A stretch of DNA of 64,000 nucleotides, from contig BAAHQB010000012.1 of assembly GCA_054601695.1 (NCBI GenBank), positions 558,001 to 622,000 on the forward strand, read 5' to 3'. Position 1 is the stretch's first letter; the number at the start of each line of letters is the position of its first letter. Position numbers and translations under genes: made by a program. Of the stretch, positions 1 to 15,122 are shown one piece after another. The DNA is from Amorphochlora amoebiformis (Eukaryota; Cercozoa; Chlorarachniophyceae). The notes beneath the pieces were generated by a model, which did not search any database, had not been told where the DNA came from, and worked only from the letters and a program-made list of their open reading frames with translations.

Positions 1-300
1 AGGAATGGGACTCGTTTAAGGCCAGTGGATTATGTTATTCGAATTATGATAAACTTGGAATAAAGTAGGTATGTGCGCACAGAGTATTAGAATCTTCTGG
101 GAAAGTTCCATAGCGTGATATGGCATGACGTAACGTCTTCTCGCCTAATAATCTGAAACTCCGTTTCTACCGGGTAGTACCTGCTAGTACCGGTGAGTCG
201 ATCTCCAGCGATCTCCGGGATCAGTCCAGCATACCTATATGTTCTTACACGCTGTCGATACCAACTCATCTATCTGCGTCCTTCGTATCGTCGCGGAACT
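1..300 (+). repeat. Diverged copy of a SINE-like dispersed repeat
   Basis: This block is not microsatellite and shares ordered segments with 42298-42680. The shared words are GGGAAAGTTC near 100, GCGTGAT then TGACGTAACG near 112-135, ACCGGGTAGTACC near 168, ATCTCCAGCGATCTCC near 200, and ACACGCTGTCGATA near 247. The order and spacing match the other copy. The head is too diverged to prove Pol III boxes, although GGCCAGTGG and TTCGAATT at 22-47 could be remnants. No coding capacity is seen. Confidence 0.55.
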
Positions 301-889
301 ATATAAATATATATATTTATATATACATATATATACATATGTACATACATGTACATGGTATTCCCTTATTTCTTCACTCTCTCACCATTTCAAATCACCC
401 TTAAGCCTTCCCCTTCATCCATCCTGTACCTATCTATATATTTTTCTACTCTTTATCTTCATAACTCTGTCTCTCCTCTCCTTAACTTGTAATTACAAAA
501 TTAAAAGAATACATTACTAAATAGGCACACTGGACTATATATTCTTCGCCGATCAACATATTGACTGGTCGCTTGTAGACGCTAAAGGCCTCGCACGAGC
601 TTCCAAGGGGATTGGCTCGAATATGGAACTGGCTTGTGTAAAGGTTAGTAATGGGTTTAATGATTATAAATCTTCTTTTTATTTTCATGTTTATTTTTCT
701 TATACATATATATATATATATATACATATATATAATATTATACATATACACATAGCTAAATATATACATAATGTTATGCACATGTATACCTGAATACATA
801 CTACATATATTTCCATTAATATATATATACTTAAGTGTACACGAACATGGGATCTATGCATACATGGATGTATGGAAATAGTAGATATC

Positions 890-1015
890 ATAAGAGTGCT
901 AGAGATCGTTCAGGTCCAGATTGGTTACTAACCGATACTACCGGACACTACCCGTAGGAACGAGGCTTTAGATTATTTAACGACAAGGACGTATCCCATG
1001 TCACGCACCTTTCAT
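890..1015 (-). repeat. Partial SINE-like repeat copy, inverted
   Basis: Read on the minus strand this holds GCGTGACATGGGATACGTCC followed by CGGGTAGTGTCCGGTAGT, which resembles the central body of the repeat at 42430-42550. It is short and diverged, so the relationship is tentative. Confidence 0.35.
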
Positions 1016-1029
1016 GCTATTATTTACAT

Positions 1030-1226
1030 TATTACTAACAATTTCGATACATATATATATATATATATATGTTATATATGCACGTATGTATATGTGGATA
1101 GATATCGATAAAATATGTATATTTATATATATACATATACATACACATAAATATGAACAGAGATAATATCTTTAAACATGCACATGTATATACACATAAT
1201 ATTGAATTTATTTAAAATTTATGTCC

Positions 1227-1276
<50 letters not shown>

Positions 1277-1493
1277 ATACATATATATGTGTGAGTTTGT
1301 GTGTTTGTATATATTTATAAATACTACACACACACACACATATACATATACATGTATGTATACATATATATACAATACACTGCACAATACACAAAAAATA
1401 TATACAAAAATTTATATATATATATATATATATATGTATTATAATGTATATATACAAATATATATATGTATATGTATGTATATATGTATAAAT

Positions 1494-1532
<39 letters not shown>

Positions 1533-1650
1533 ATATATATATTATAAACATATATTTATAAGCAATATAGGTATATATGTATATATTTATACATGTATAT
1601 GTAAACACATACATTAAAATCTATAATATATTTATGTGCATATCCACGAA
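1030..1650. repeat. AT-rich compound microsatellite
   Basis: Long runs of (TA)n, (TG)n and (CA)n with TATG/TACA interruptions. Nothing coding is visible; open frames here encode only Tyr/Ile/Cys-rich low complexity. Confidence 0.9.
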
Positions 1651-1689
1651 TGGATATGGTATACACGAATATAGAACTTACTAGCTTAG

Positions 1690-2740
1690 TATAGCATAAA
1701 CATCTGACATCTCATGATCAGGTACGTCCTGTTGACAGCGACGTAGTGTATCAAGGTGGACTAGTCGGTGGCGAAGTAAAATCGGCTTCGAGTTGTTCGA
1801 AAGGCCTCCCTGACCAGCAAAACCCGAGCGACCACTTGCCACTCAAGGCTTATTTTCAATTCAGGCAGAAACTGAGGGAGACTGCTTAATTAGTGCTAGA
1901 GTGATGTGATACTCAGAGCCGAAAAAAGCTAACTAGACCAATTTGCGAAATGATTAACTGCGTTCTAGACATTCATTCCAGAAACCGAAGAAACTACCAC
2001 CGCAGGGTTCGACAATCTAGACAATAGCATGCCTAGATCTAGAGATACTCTAGTACCTAGAGTCTAGAGAGTACCTAGAGTACTCTCTATATCTAGTATA
2101 TAGAGACTCCATCAAGATACTATAGATACTACTAGATACTAATAACGAATATAATCTAGATAAATACACTGGGTACCGGTACCGGTACTAAAGGTACTTC
2201 ATGGCATATTTCTAGTATTTACTAGATTTACTAGATAATCATGATACTACCAGACTAGATTAACAAGCTAAAATCTACCAATATCTAGAATATCTTAAAA
2301 GTCAAGTTCTTACATACTTTTTCTACTTTTTGCTGATCATAGATTATGAATTTATGACATGACCAAATTGCATTTGTACATCTACTAGATCTACTACGTA
2401 TAGAAGATCTAAAATCTAGAAGAATAGCGGTCTTAGCGCCGTAGACTAGTAGAGTCTGAAAACGAGTTGATGACGTGTAGACGGGCGTCGATGAGTTCGG
2501 GACTTGGGATTTATGTTAGTCTAATTACTAGAATTACGGTAATCCTCAATCTAGCCTATGAGGATGGGTTTGATTAAGATGAATCGTAGCGGGTATCTTG
2601 TGCACCGTTAGTTGTGCGAGAGAGTAGAAGTTGTCTTTCACAGCCTTTGAAGATAACGTGGATACGGCCGTGTTCATTCATCTCGAAAACCTGCTCGTTT
2701 TATACCACCTTCATAAATTTACGTGAGAATATATGGAATG
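1690..2740. other. CTAG-rich intergenic DNA
   Basis: A complex stretch free of microsatellite in which CTAG, TCTAGA and AGATACTAGA words recur densely, especially 2020-2300. Similar CTAG-rich DNA lies at 17260-17420 and 53520-53710. No exon chain with convincing coding character was found. It may be a decayed repeat. Confidence 0.4.
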
Positions 2741-3780
2741 TCTATTCATATGTATATATATGTATGTATGTATATATATATGTATGTATACGTATATTTA
2801 TATAATATAAGAATATATACATGTACTACATATATAATTGATTTTTTTGAATACGTGATTATATTATCTGTTTACACATTTATATACGTATCGTATACAT
2901 TCATATACCCTCCGAATATAATACCTTTTCTGCGCTCCCTACGAAGAGATATGCTGCACTCTCCCCCTTTCCACTTTGTACAAAAACCTAAACAAACATC
3001 GATCATGAGATTTTCTTTTAATTTTCAACGAATTCAGGAAAACTCTTCACCTGAGGGTAAGTCGTGAGTCCAGACTTTGAAGTCAGCTTTCTTCGTATCT
3101 TCGGATTCATCGCTCCGTCCACCTAGAAATAGGTTCGATGTGATACGTAGCATATTATGATGCATTTGGTTTTGTGTTCATTTCTTACGAACAACTTTTA
3201 TATGGATATCATATCTAAAGCATATATTACACATACATACATATACATATGATATACATATATTTCAACAATTTTCATTCGTAAATACATATATTTACAT
3301 ATACACATGGATACACAAACACATATTATAGGTATAATATACACATATAGAGAGGAAAAGAGGAGACTGAGAAATGAAAGAGAAGGGGAGAAAGGGTCTT
3401 TACACCCACAATACATATGTGCACAAATTACCTAAATATATGCACATATGAGTATATATTTTCTGTATACAACCTCTAGAGTCTTGTACTCCAAGGCCGC
3501 AAAGAGATGGCGGAGGCGGTCCTGCTGAGATTTCTCTCGAATACCTTTTTTTTAGTCCATATGTTTGGTGTACATATAATCTCCATCCGAAAACATACAC
3601 GCGAACCAGTATGCAATTGTATTTGAATGAACACATGTATATGATTAATGTTTTATAATATACACAAACTCTTATATACATGTATAAAGATTATATCTTT
3701 TTATCTTTTTATACAAACACTTACATGTTACATGTATATGTATATGTACCTATGTATATATGATGCTATACACGTAATGC

Positions 3781-3851
<71 letters not shown>

Positions 3852-3985
3852 CTATATATATATATATATATATAGATGATGTGATATAAGCTTTAGTGTA
3901 AATTTATATGATTATGCATGCGCTCATCCACATTCACCTGCACAATAGGATACGAGCAGGAGAACTACGCCGTGGCTGATATATT

Positions 3986-4021
<36 letters not shown>

Positions 4022-4776
4022 GTATATTATATATATATATATATATATATGTATATAATGTATCTAAATATATGTATATAAATGCACACATACAAAAATA
4101 TCCTATTATGTAAATGTGCAAAATGCATGTATACATATATTGCATATATACAGAAATTTATATGTATAAGTACATCAATATATTGTAATTCCATACAATA
4201 GACAATTCGTTACAATGCAATATTTCTTTTACATTTATATATTGTATATATATATATATATATATATTTAGAATCGACCAGGGCCTAAGATTGAGTGGGG
4301 TAAATTCTCTTGGTGTATGTTGGGATTAAGGCTATGTTATGTGTGGACTTAGGGTTAGATTTAGGTGAACTCTAAAATTCATAGATCAGGTTAGGATTTA
4401 AGCAGATTGGGTTAGATTTCGTACGTAGGAACTGGAAACAAAAGTCGGATTGTGTGTTTTTTTGAACTAATACTAAGTTTATTTTCACTATATAAATATA
4501 TGCACAGGTATATATTTATGTAGACCACACATCCTTTACAATTAATTCACGTATCAATGTGCTCTACAAAAATATGCATATATATTTGTAATGTATATAG
4601 AAAAATATATATGTTATAGAATTTGCAACACATATATATATTAAATGCAATGTAAATGTATATATAAATAGATATACGTATATAAAAGAGTTTGGATAGT
4701 ATTTAAGTGTATTCAATTTGTATATAAATACATACATATACGTATACATATACATTTACATATAATATACATGTAG

Positions 4777-4837
<61 letters not shown>

Positions 4838-4865
4838 GTATATTTATACATACAGAATATGTATA
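2741..4865. other. Intergenic region, no gene recognised
   Basis: Mixed AT-rich DNA with (TA)n blocks (3780-3872, 3977-4060) and a G-rich TTAGG-like stretch at 4290-4440. I see no supported exon. It lies downstream of the PDZ/coiled-coil gene, whose stop is at 4866. Confidence 0.5.
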
Positions 4866-5650
4866 CTACATAGAGGCGTCGTCTTCCTCCTCGCTCTGCA
4901 GGCTCTGCAAGCTGGCCTTGCTCTCAACAACCACGTTGTTGGACGGTACAGCTGAAATTTGAGTAATAAGGACCTCATTGAATAATGCGTTATATATAAA
5001 AATGTACGGTATATGTATATATATATATATATATATGTATGTATATGTGCATACGTAGATACTGTATGTCCATATGTAATTGGAAAAACCATTACACGTA
5101 TATTAAGATTATTTAAACACAGATATTCCTTTTACATATATAAAATATGCATGTGCATACATGCATATTTCTTTTTCACATTCATCGCTGTGATATCGTT
5201 ACCCGAGGACGTCGACTTAGAGGCAGAGCTGGATGTAAGTGAAACGAGCTCCTTAACCTGAGCCCTATAAGAGAGAAAGGAAAAATTAATTATAAAACAA
5301 CGTGAAAATACACGCTAAATACGAAAAAAAAGCAAACCGCAGATTGTTAATTTCGTGGTCCTTGCGCTCCAGTGCTGCCTTAAGTTCGGAGCCTATGTGT
5401 ATTTTGATATTTATTATAAATTTATATATTTATATATAAATACCTTGTATATCTATATTATTCACTGACGAGCATTTAGAGTGGAAGTTTGATGGAGTGG
5501 GAGCTGTTGGTACGTTTACCTTCGGCTTTCTTCAGCTTTGCCTCCAGTAGTTCAATTTTTCGGGTGGCTGGGATACACATGATTCATATACATATACATA
5601 TATATATATAATACATATTACATATATGTATACCTATATATATATATATA

Positions 5651-5713
<63 letters not shown>

Positions 5714-5774
5714 TTACATGTATATATATATATGTATGTATATATTTATATATATATATATATATATACATGTA

Positions 5775-5814
<40 letters not shown>

Positions 5815-6333
5815 GTGTGTGTGAATGTGTAGATATGGGCTTATGTACGTGCGTTGACCTGTGCGCATAAGAGACTGGCCAGTCTCAAACATGCCTGTGA
5901 CTTCGTCGATTTTCGAGTCTTTTTCCTGCCGAACGAGATTTACGTGTGAAATTAAAGACATTTCGCAAATATTATACTGTGAATATGATATTTTGCAAAT
6001 ATTATACGGTGAATATATGTACACATATATATATATATATATATTATATATAATATATTAAAATGTGCGTATATGTATATACCTGTACATGCATACAGGA
6101 TATATATGAATGTACATGCATTTATATAGATACACATATAATAACAATTTGCAAGGTATATGTGTATATATATATAAATATATATGTATACATATATATA
6201 TATATATATATATAAATATATGGTGCAATGCGCATATATTTATAATATATAATATAATATATTATATATATATATATATACATATATACATATATTTAAT
6301 ATGTAATGAATACATATATATATATATGGTAAA

Positions 6334-6365
<32 letters not shown>

Positions 6366-6440
6366 AATATATATATATGTAGATATATTTACATATATAC
6401 GCATTTATATATACTTACATTTTATAAAAAATATACTATG

Positions 6441-6481
<41 letters not shown>

Positions 6482-8418
6482 CTTAAGTATACATACATGC
6501 AATATATTAATATATATATATATGTCTATATATATATATATATATAATATGTTGTATAAACGTGGGTAGGTTTATCTTAGGTATACGTGTACACATGTAT
6601 GCTTATAAGGATGTAAATGTATGCAGTACTAATTATAAAACACATTTAAATTTCCTTAACATTTCACACTTTGTATTACATACATCCACCGTATGATTTG
6701 AGAATGTGTGGTCAATTTCGTTCGAACTGTACAAAGATTTATGAACATGAATTGTATCCTAACCTTGAGGGCCTCGTTCAATCGCTGATTCTCGAATTTA
6801 AGCTCCACCGTCTATCAAAAACAAGATATCTAACACATTCTGAGAAATTCAGATCCAGATCTTATTTACCTGCTTGGATAGCTTCTCCTTTTCCGATCGT
6901 AACTCACCTGATTGGTTATGTTTCAATGAGGTTAATACAAACAGGAAGGGGAGACACACATATTATTATTACGCATTTATTATCTGTTTATTATCTGAGT
7001 AGTGTTTTGAATGTATTGTACATGTAATATTATATATATATATATATATATGCATACAAAATAATACTTAGATATATATATGTGTATATTCATTTGTATA
7101 TTTATATATTGTATATGCATATGTATATATATATATATATATATATATTATAACAAATATTATATACATACATGATATACACACATATATATATATAAAT
7201 GTATATATATATATATATATATATGTGTGTATATATTATAACATGTAAGGATAAACATGCTTTGTACTAAATGTGTGAGAAAGAGAAAGAAGGAAAAAGG
7301 ATTGACCAAGAAATAACACATACTACGCACATCTAAAATATATGTAAATTTCGTTTTACATATGTAGTACAAAATTATACACACGTATATGTATATTATT
7401 TAATATATGTACATGAATATTTGAAATATATGATTAGAATACTGTATGATATTGGTGGACAGAGAGGCCAATTTTTGAGATGATTTTAGGCAGGATTGTC
7501 ATATGTATTGTTTGGCTTAAATATCACTTTTTGAGTCGGCCAGCTGTTCCCGTAACCAGCTTGCTTCCTGAGGTCGGACAAAGGAAATTATAGTATGACT
7601 TCTTATTTATTGACAGGTGTTGGACAGATGCATATAGATGTATAAACTTGTATTAAATATCTAAATATTAGTATTGTACGAATTTTTATATATGTAATAT
7701 TGTGTACATTTTCATATGTATTTAAATTTTATAATATGCAATTTATTTATCCGTGTAATTACATATATTTTGTAGCTATCTACGAGTATATGAGTACGGG
7801 GATGCCAAATATGGAGCTACCTCCCTCGAGGACTTGAGGTTCATTTCAGCTCTCGACCTAGTCATGAGGATATCATCAGGATTTGGTTTCAGGCTTGTGG
7901 AGGTGAATCACATTTTGGTCTTGAGAAGTTCCACCTCAGCCTTTGCCTGGAAAGATAACGTTTTGAACGCAAAGTATGGATAAATCGCACCCACATCCTC
8001 AGCGGTTTCTATCGGATCTACTCTCCCTTTCACTTTAAGTCCATTTTCCCGCGTCAAAGTAAAATTAGTAAATATTTCCCTACCTTATCGCCAGCCTGCT
8101 CGAGCTCCTCGACCTGCGACGTCATCATTTTTTTCCAGATCTCTGCCTGCAATTTCAATTGATTTGCCAATAAGTTGAGACTATGTATATTCAGTATGTC
8201 GAGGATACGTATGACGTATATCACATCAATCGAAACTAGAGGTGTGTGAGAAAAGAGAAAGAACAGAAGTTTAGGGAATTGTAGGGGAGGTACAATAGCG
8301 AGAGAGGAAAGGCTAGACATATATTACCTTTTAATGTTATGAATGATACACTAATATATTTTTACATATATAAAAATGTAACACATATTATACATATATA
8401 TATATATATATTATATTA

Positions 8419-8453
<35 letters not shown>

Positions 8454-9049
8454 ATATATATACATATATACATATATATAAAAAAACATATACAAGTATA
8501 TGTACGGGCGAACAGGCATGGAGAGAAACGGGACGAAGAAAAGGGGGAAAACAGGAGTGGGAGAGCCATGAATACAATGATATTTCCAGGTCGCCGTACT
8601 GTTTTGAGGCCCGTCTACACGGGTTACCGTTCGTGGGCATTTACGTCTATGGACATGTTTGCGGACTCGACCTGTTGATTCTCATTGGCCCTCATCACTT
8701 CCTCCGTCTGTAATTTGGTGCGCAGCCTCTCGATCTCTTTCTGGTGGTTGGAAATAACGTGAGGCCTTTCCAGGTTTTCCGACGGACTCAACCTGAAGCT
8801 TCGAGGTTTCGGGGGCATTAGTTGTATTCTTTGTGGGCTGATTCTCTAATTCAGGTCGAAAGTTTTCTGGGAACGGCGTCTGAGACTCCCCTTTCTCACG
8901 AGCTGTTAGAGGTCTGAAGGTCAACACTATCACGGAGTTTCTCCGGCTCGCCTGAGTAGTGGAATAGAATCAATTTGTTTAGTATAACAGCTTAATTTTT
9001 TTTCTTCCCTTGCTTTCGCCTACTCATCTCCCCCCATTGCCAGTACATG

Positions 9050-9117
<68 letters not shown>

Positions 9118-10577
9118 GATATTTATTATATACGTAGCACATACGAACACAAGCTTATTAGAAGATAGCGCGTCGGTATATCTCGTCTTTATATGTGAGG
9201 GAGTATGATGTAGTACACAAATGTAGTACACATCTTTATAATAATATCTAGCTGATTACAAGTACCTTTGAGCAGTCAATATTTTAATACTTTATCTCTT
9301 CCCCATTTCTCTCTCTCCATCTCCATCTAACCCTTTTATGTATCTCGTACCCCCCTCACCTGTTTGATCGCAAGCCTTATCATAGCGTTAATGGTAGCTG
9401 TCGAAGACGGCGCCGAAGTCCCACGTATCTTGACTAAATACATGTCCGCCTAAACATGTGGTTTGATGATTGTTTCAGAAGTAGACCTCAATCGTAATAT
9501 TTCTCACCTTTAGCCCACAGCGAGCAGCGACAGAGCCTGCGTGAACTTTGATGACCTTCCTCCCGTTGAAAACAAGGCCAAGGTCCTTGCCCTCTAATGG
9601 AAACTGCACGTCGAAGTGGGACTCCTGATGACAAGACGAAGTTGATGTTTCAAATCCACAGTATGTTGGGAAGACAAGAATACCCCAGAGAGTGGTGTTT
9701 TCCCCTAGGATTGTCAGAGAAAATAACCGTACGAAAAGAATCTCTGACGAGGAGATAATCGTACAAGAAGCGGAAGTGATCGCAACCTTGACAGTCTGGA
9801 TGTAGGTTTTGAGCTTCATGACATCCCAGGCACCTTAAAATGGAGGCACGAATAGAAATTCAATCATTTCACTCGAAAAACACGTGTAGGATGTGGATTG
9901 GATATGTTCATACTGTTACCTGTTGAGGTCTTCCAGTCCGCAGCTTTTCCTACACAAAACAGTTAGATTAGTGCGAGAACATAAGAAAGGTACAACACAC
10001 CTGTCACATTCTGCACCCTTGACCCTTACTATCACATGTACATGCGTGTATTGAGGCTCCAAGCGCTTATTTTGCATCGCGTTCTTATCCGTTGGGGCTC
10101 TCTTTCGGCAAGGAAGACTATTCGACTAATTCCCCTCCTTCTTATCCCTGAGATCCGGAAATTTTAGCTACCGCGTTCCGAAGGCACCATCATACAGATG
10201 TGGGTAAAATATGCGTTCATGACTGATGAGCAGCGTCCGATTGCGCGCGGAAGAAATTCGAAACCTGAATAACGCAGCGGTCAGCGTTATCTTTCCGCAG
10301 ACTCGCCCCAGACCAGACCCAAAAGATGGAATTTACAAAAAGAAAGAGATTTTTCGTTTCACCAACCTTTGGAATACCTTCGGGGGAAAGGGCGGCTCGG
10401 AGAACGTTGGTCGTGGGGGGCAGCACGCCGCTTCTCTTGGGGGGGTTGTCGAGTCGCGCTTGATGTTCTCCTGAAATCCTCGAGAGACGGCGTTAGATAT
10501 TAATCCCGGGATTGATAAGAATATCGTGCCCTCACGTCTCACGACGAGTCACACTGTTGAATTATTTTCCGTGACAT
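4866..10577 (-). CDS. PDZ-domain coiled-coil protein (uncharacterised)
   Basis: Twenty exons can be phased into about 401 aa. 5' to 3' on the minus strand: 10577-10555, 10470-10378, 10264-10224, 9949-9920, 9833-9787, 9624-9508, 9449-9360, 8951-8887, 8793-8673, 8146-8084, 7946-7912, 7857-7821, 7567-7528, 6907-6870, 6811-6764, 5925-5859, 5567-5520, 5392-5338, 5264-5203, 4951-4866 (TAG stop). Residues about 79-160 look like a PDZ domain: [13 protein letters not shown], then [12 protein letters not shown], then the closing strand [10 protein letters not shown]. Residues about 185-375 are charged heptad-like coiled coil ([31 protein letters not shown]), followed by a short acidic tail ending EEEDDASM. 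The first three exons give a basic N-terminus; they rest on phase alone and are the weakest part. The donor at 8887 is also uncertain because the frame changes there. I do not recognise the family; a scaffold role is inference. COX15 starts 376 bp upstream, divergently. Confidence 0.7.
9050..9115. repeat. (TA)n microsatellite in an intron
   Basis: About 60 bp of nearly perfect TA dinucleotides within an intron of the PDZ/coiled-coil gene. Confidence 0.95.
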
Positions 10578-10952
10578 CACGTAAACATAACTTGTGGCGT
10601 TCCGCCGTCGACACATGCAATTTATCAATATGTGGTCTGGCAGGTATCCGAGTGGCTCTCTTCATGTGCCAAAAATCAGTATGAGATGTGTATGTATGGA
10701 ACCTTGCCTTGAAGCAGTTGGATGGTGGGAAGTGGGTAGATTTTCTGCTGGGTTTATTGCTTCCTCAGATGCTTTCTCACCGCAGAATTCTGGTGTCCAG
10801 AACAATGCCTAGAGCGCGACTCCGTGGTATCTTTTTCTTTTAATTAAGTTTCCACTTTCTTTCCTTTTTTACCCGCTGTCTGATTTCTCATTGATCTATA
10901 TCTCACGTGCTCCGTTTACTCTTTTAAACTAACCATGAACTTTTTGTAAGTG
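10578..10952. promoter_or_regulatory. Putative bidirectional promoter, PDZ gene / COX15
   Basis: The two start codons are divergent and 375 bp apart. The interval is not microsatellite and contains a CACGTG palindrome near 10905 and pyrimidine-rich stretches near 10835-10870. No TATA box can be singled out. Bidirectional activity is inferred from spacing only. Confidence 0.45.
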
Positions 10953-11184
10953 ATGCAAATGCACCGTCGTATCACATCACTACACAAACCTCCACGACGC
11001 CTTGCCAGCCGATGGTGTAGCGTTGGGAAAATGACGTCTGAAGCCATCGTTGAGGAAGCCATATCGAAGGACGGAGCAATGTGGGAGCGGCGGATAGCCT
11101 ACTGGCTGTACGGATGCGCAGGGATGGTGTTTGGGATGGTTGCACTGGTAATCACTGTTCCTTCAACTCCCGTCCTTGAACAAC

Positions 11185-11243
<59 letters not shown>

Positions 11244-11623
11244 GTAAATATATATATATATATTATATATATATATGTATATATATGTGTGTATAATCAA
11301 ATGTGTTATTCTATTTATAGAAAATCTAGAAAAAATTTTATATTCTATGTATAGAAAAGCTAGAGCATATATGTATGCAAATTACAGAAACATGTCTAAT
11401 ATATACGTCTATGTTATGTGTCACTTTACATGTTCCAAATGTGTGCTACTTCTAGGGTGGTATCACGAGGTTGACAGGAAGTGGTCTGTCAATGGTCGAA
11501 TGGAAGCCCGCGGGAATACTGCCACCATTGACGACAGTAAGTCGAAAATCGATTTTGAGAGCTCGATATGTATTTATAGATGTATGTATGTTATATAAGT
11601 AAACTACATACACAATATACATG

Positions 11624-11721
<98 letters not shown>

Positions 11722-11832
11722 TGTGTGTATTTATTTCCACATATATGTATGTATATATATGATACATAGATACATGTACATATATAGCAACTATACGCGT
11801 ACGTTCATACATTTTTACATATATAAACTTGC

Positions 11833-11866
<34 letters not shown>

Positions 11867-12632
11867 GATATGTATATATATGTATAAATAAAACTAAATA
11901 CATATAAATATATATGTATATATATCTACATACATGTTCGACAAATCTAAAATCAAAACCCTATCAGGAGGGATGGGAGATGGAGTTCCAAAAATACAAG
12001 CAATTCCCCGAATATCAGAAGGTGAAAGAGAAACAGAGACACAGGATGTCTTATCCCGCATATAAGATATACCGATACCCTCGTAACTCAGCTCAATGAA
12101 GACCTGTCCTTATCGGAATTCAAGTGGATCTGGTACCTTTCCTACCTGTCAGTGTCTGAGAATATGTCACCCCTATCCGTAACCCTAGCATTACCCAATC
12201 TTAACCAACACCCGTACGCAATCCTAACCTTCCCCCTGCATCAACGCCTACCGTCGCTTCTTATATCCATACACTTACCGTAACCCTAAACCTACCTACC
12301 CCTACCTACCCCATAACCTAGCCAATCCTCCCCAGACAACTTCAATCCTAGCTCTATTCATCCTTGTATCTCTGAAGGAATTACAAAGATTGCTAAAACA
12401 GCTGTCTGATAGGTACATGGAGTGGGGACACAGAATGGCGGGGCGCGTAACAGGAATGGTAATACTACTCCAAAATGGCCCCTTTGTACAACATGAATGA
12501 AATGTCGATAGGTATTTGCCCTGCCATTGGTGTACATGGTTGGCAGAGGCGTCATGCCCGGGCGTCTAGCCCCTCGCCTCGCCGGTCTATTTGCTCTTGG
12601 AGGATGTCAGGTATGGATGTAATATATAAAAC

Positions 12633-12663
<31 letters not shown>

Positions 12664-12835
12664 GTCATATACCAAACAATATATACATACTATATATACA
12701 TACATGTATGATACATCTATAGATATATAATGCACACATAACATAAGCCTTAAATCATTTAATGTATATATATATATATATATATACATACATATATGTA
12801 TGATTATAATATGCAAATACGTACGTTTACGTACA

Positions 12836-12868
<33 letters not shown>

Positions 12869-13008
12869 TTACACATGTTGTAGAAAAATCTATTTATCAA
12901 GTCACATAGATTACTTATTTATATAGAAATATCTAAAAATTAGATTTATATATACATATAATACATATATACATATATATATATACATATTTATTTATTT
13001 ATATATGC

Positions 13009-13041
<33 letters not shown>

Positions 13042-13710
13042 TCGCGAGATGTAATATACGTAATGTAAACGTAATACATGCATACTATATACATTAGGGT
13101 CTTATCGGCTGGTGGATGGTTAAAAGTGGACTGGACGGTAATGGCTAGGGTTATGTTCAGGTTTAGGGTAAACATTATACACGTCTCGGAGAGGGTGGTG
13201 TAAATATGTATGTATATGTACATTGCACATTTTACATATGATAAAATCGTCTCATTTCTATGTATAATATACACACACACGCATACATATATATATATAT
13301 ATATTATATATGCGTGATGTATATGTATATACTTATGTAACATAATTCATTTATCGTATTCAACCAATACTCCTCTCTCTCTACCACCCTGCCTCTTTCT
13401 GCACCTTCAGGTAAGGAACGCTTTGGAGGCGAAGGCCGAGTATCTCCCTACCGCCTTGCAACACACCTCTCCATGGCCTTTATTCTCTACACAGCACTCC
13501 TAAACACGGCATTCGGTTCTCATACCATTAGCAAGGTATTTGTGAAATGGAGAGAGGGTGATAGGGCAACAGGGGAGATAAGGGGTGGATATGCTATATA
13601 AATGCAATACATCATGTGAAGGTGTATACATGTATGTAAATATGGAATTGTATATACTACACGTAAAATTTACAAAGATTTGTATATATCATACATATAT
13701 ATATATATAC

Positions 13711-13761
<51 letters not shown>

Positions 13762-13805
13762 TATATATGTATATATGTATACCCCTAAATATATATATAT
13801 ATAAC

Positions 13806-13847
<42 letters not shown>

Positions 13848-14266
13848 GTGATGTAAACATATACGTCATATGATTATTGTACTTACATACAATACTTACG
13901 AAAAAGTGAGAATAGAGAGCACGACAGAGAGAGATTCAACCAGAAAGTGACTTAAGTGTTGTAGTAGATCCAGTAATGCATTCCATCTTTATTTAGGTCG
14001 CAATGATGGCTCCTTTGGCTCAGGTAGACTTCCATCGAGCTCTCAGAGCCGTCCCAGCCTCATTTCGAGGGTAAGAATACATTTAAGCGTAACTAGGTAT
14101 ATACCATGTACCCACGTGTATATAATATACATATCGCTCAATATACCATATATATATATATATATATATATATGTACCACATATATATATTTAGATACAT
14201 TTGAGTGTGTATGTATGTATATATTGGGAATACTAGTTCAACTACAAATATATAAATATATGTACA

Positions 14267-14317
<51 letters not shown>

Positions 14318-15091
14318 AGTTGAGCTGGTAATCCCAATAGATGTATACATTTACACTCACATATATATGGTATTTATATATATATATACGTATAAATGTA
14401 TATATATATATGTATGTATGTATATGGAATATTTAGCGATAGCGTCGAATTTCTCATATTACCAAAAAACGCGTACTACTATCCCAATATTATTGCCCGA
14501 TCTTACTATGAACCAGATAGACGGTCTGGCCCTCATATGCATTCACATGAACTTAAACTTTTATGTAATTAAATTGTTAAACGCATGTAATCTACATGTA
14601 TACACATTATATACACATATTTTTATGTCACATATATACAAGAACGTCGAACATTGAAATAGTTTATTCATATACCTACACATATGTACTCGACTGAAGA
14701 CATATATATATGTATATGTACCCATAAATTTATAGATAATGTTATGTAAAATAGGAATAGTAAGGAGAATAATAATAATATGATGATAACGACTAAAATT
14801 CTGATTATTTAGAATATGTACATATGCAAACGTATACACATACATATATATACGTAATATTCACATGAATATCTAAATGTAATGTACGTACATAAATACA
14901 TTATATATACGCATGGTCAGCTCTGCAATCGGTGTGACGGCGCTTGTCGGTCTCACTGCTTTCTCTGGCGCTTTCGTTGCTGGAAATCACGCCGGTGAGT
15001 TACCATTATCAGAAATATATTTTCATTACATGTTGATGCATTTTTGCACAAACATACACACGTATATATATATATATATATATATATTGCA

Positions 15092-15122
<31 letters not shown>

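Noticed and set aside
10594-10812. 72-aa plus-strand ORF upstream of COX15
   Set aside because: It lies in the divergent promoter interval, resembles nothing and has no phase link to COX15.
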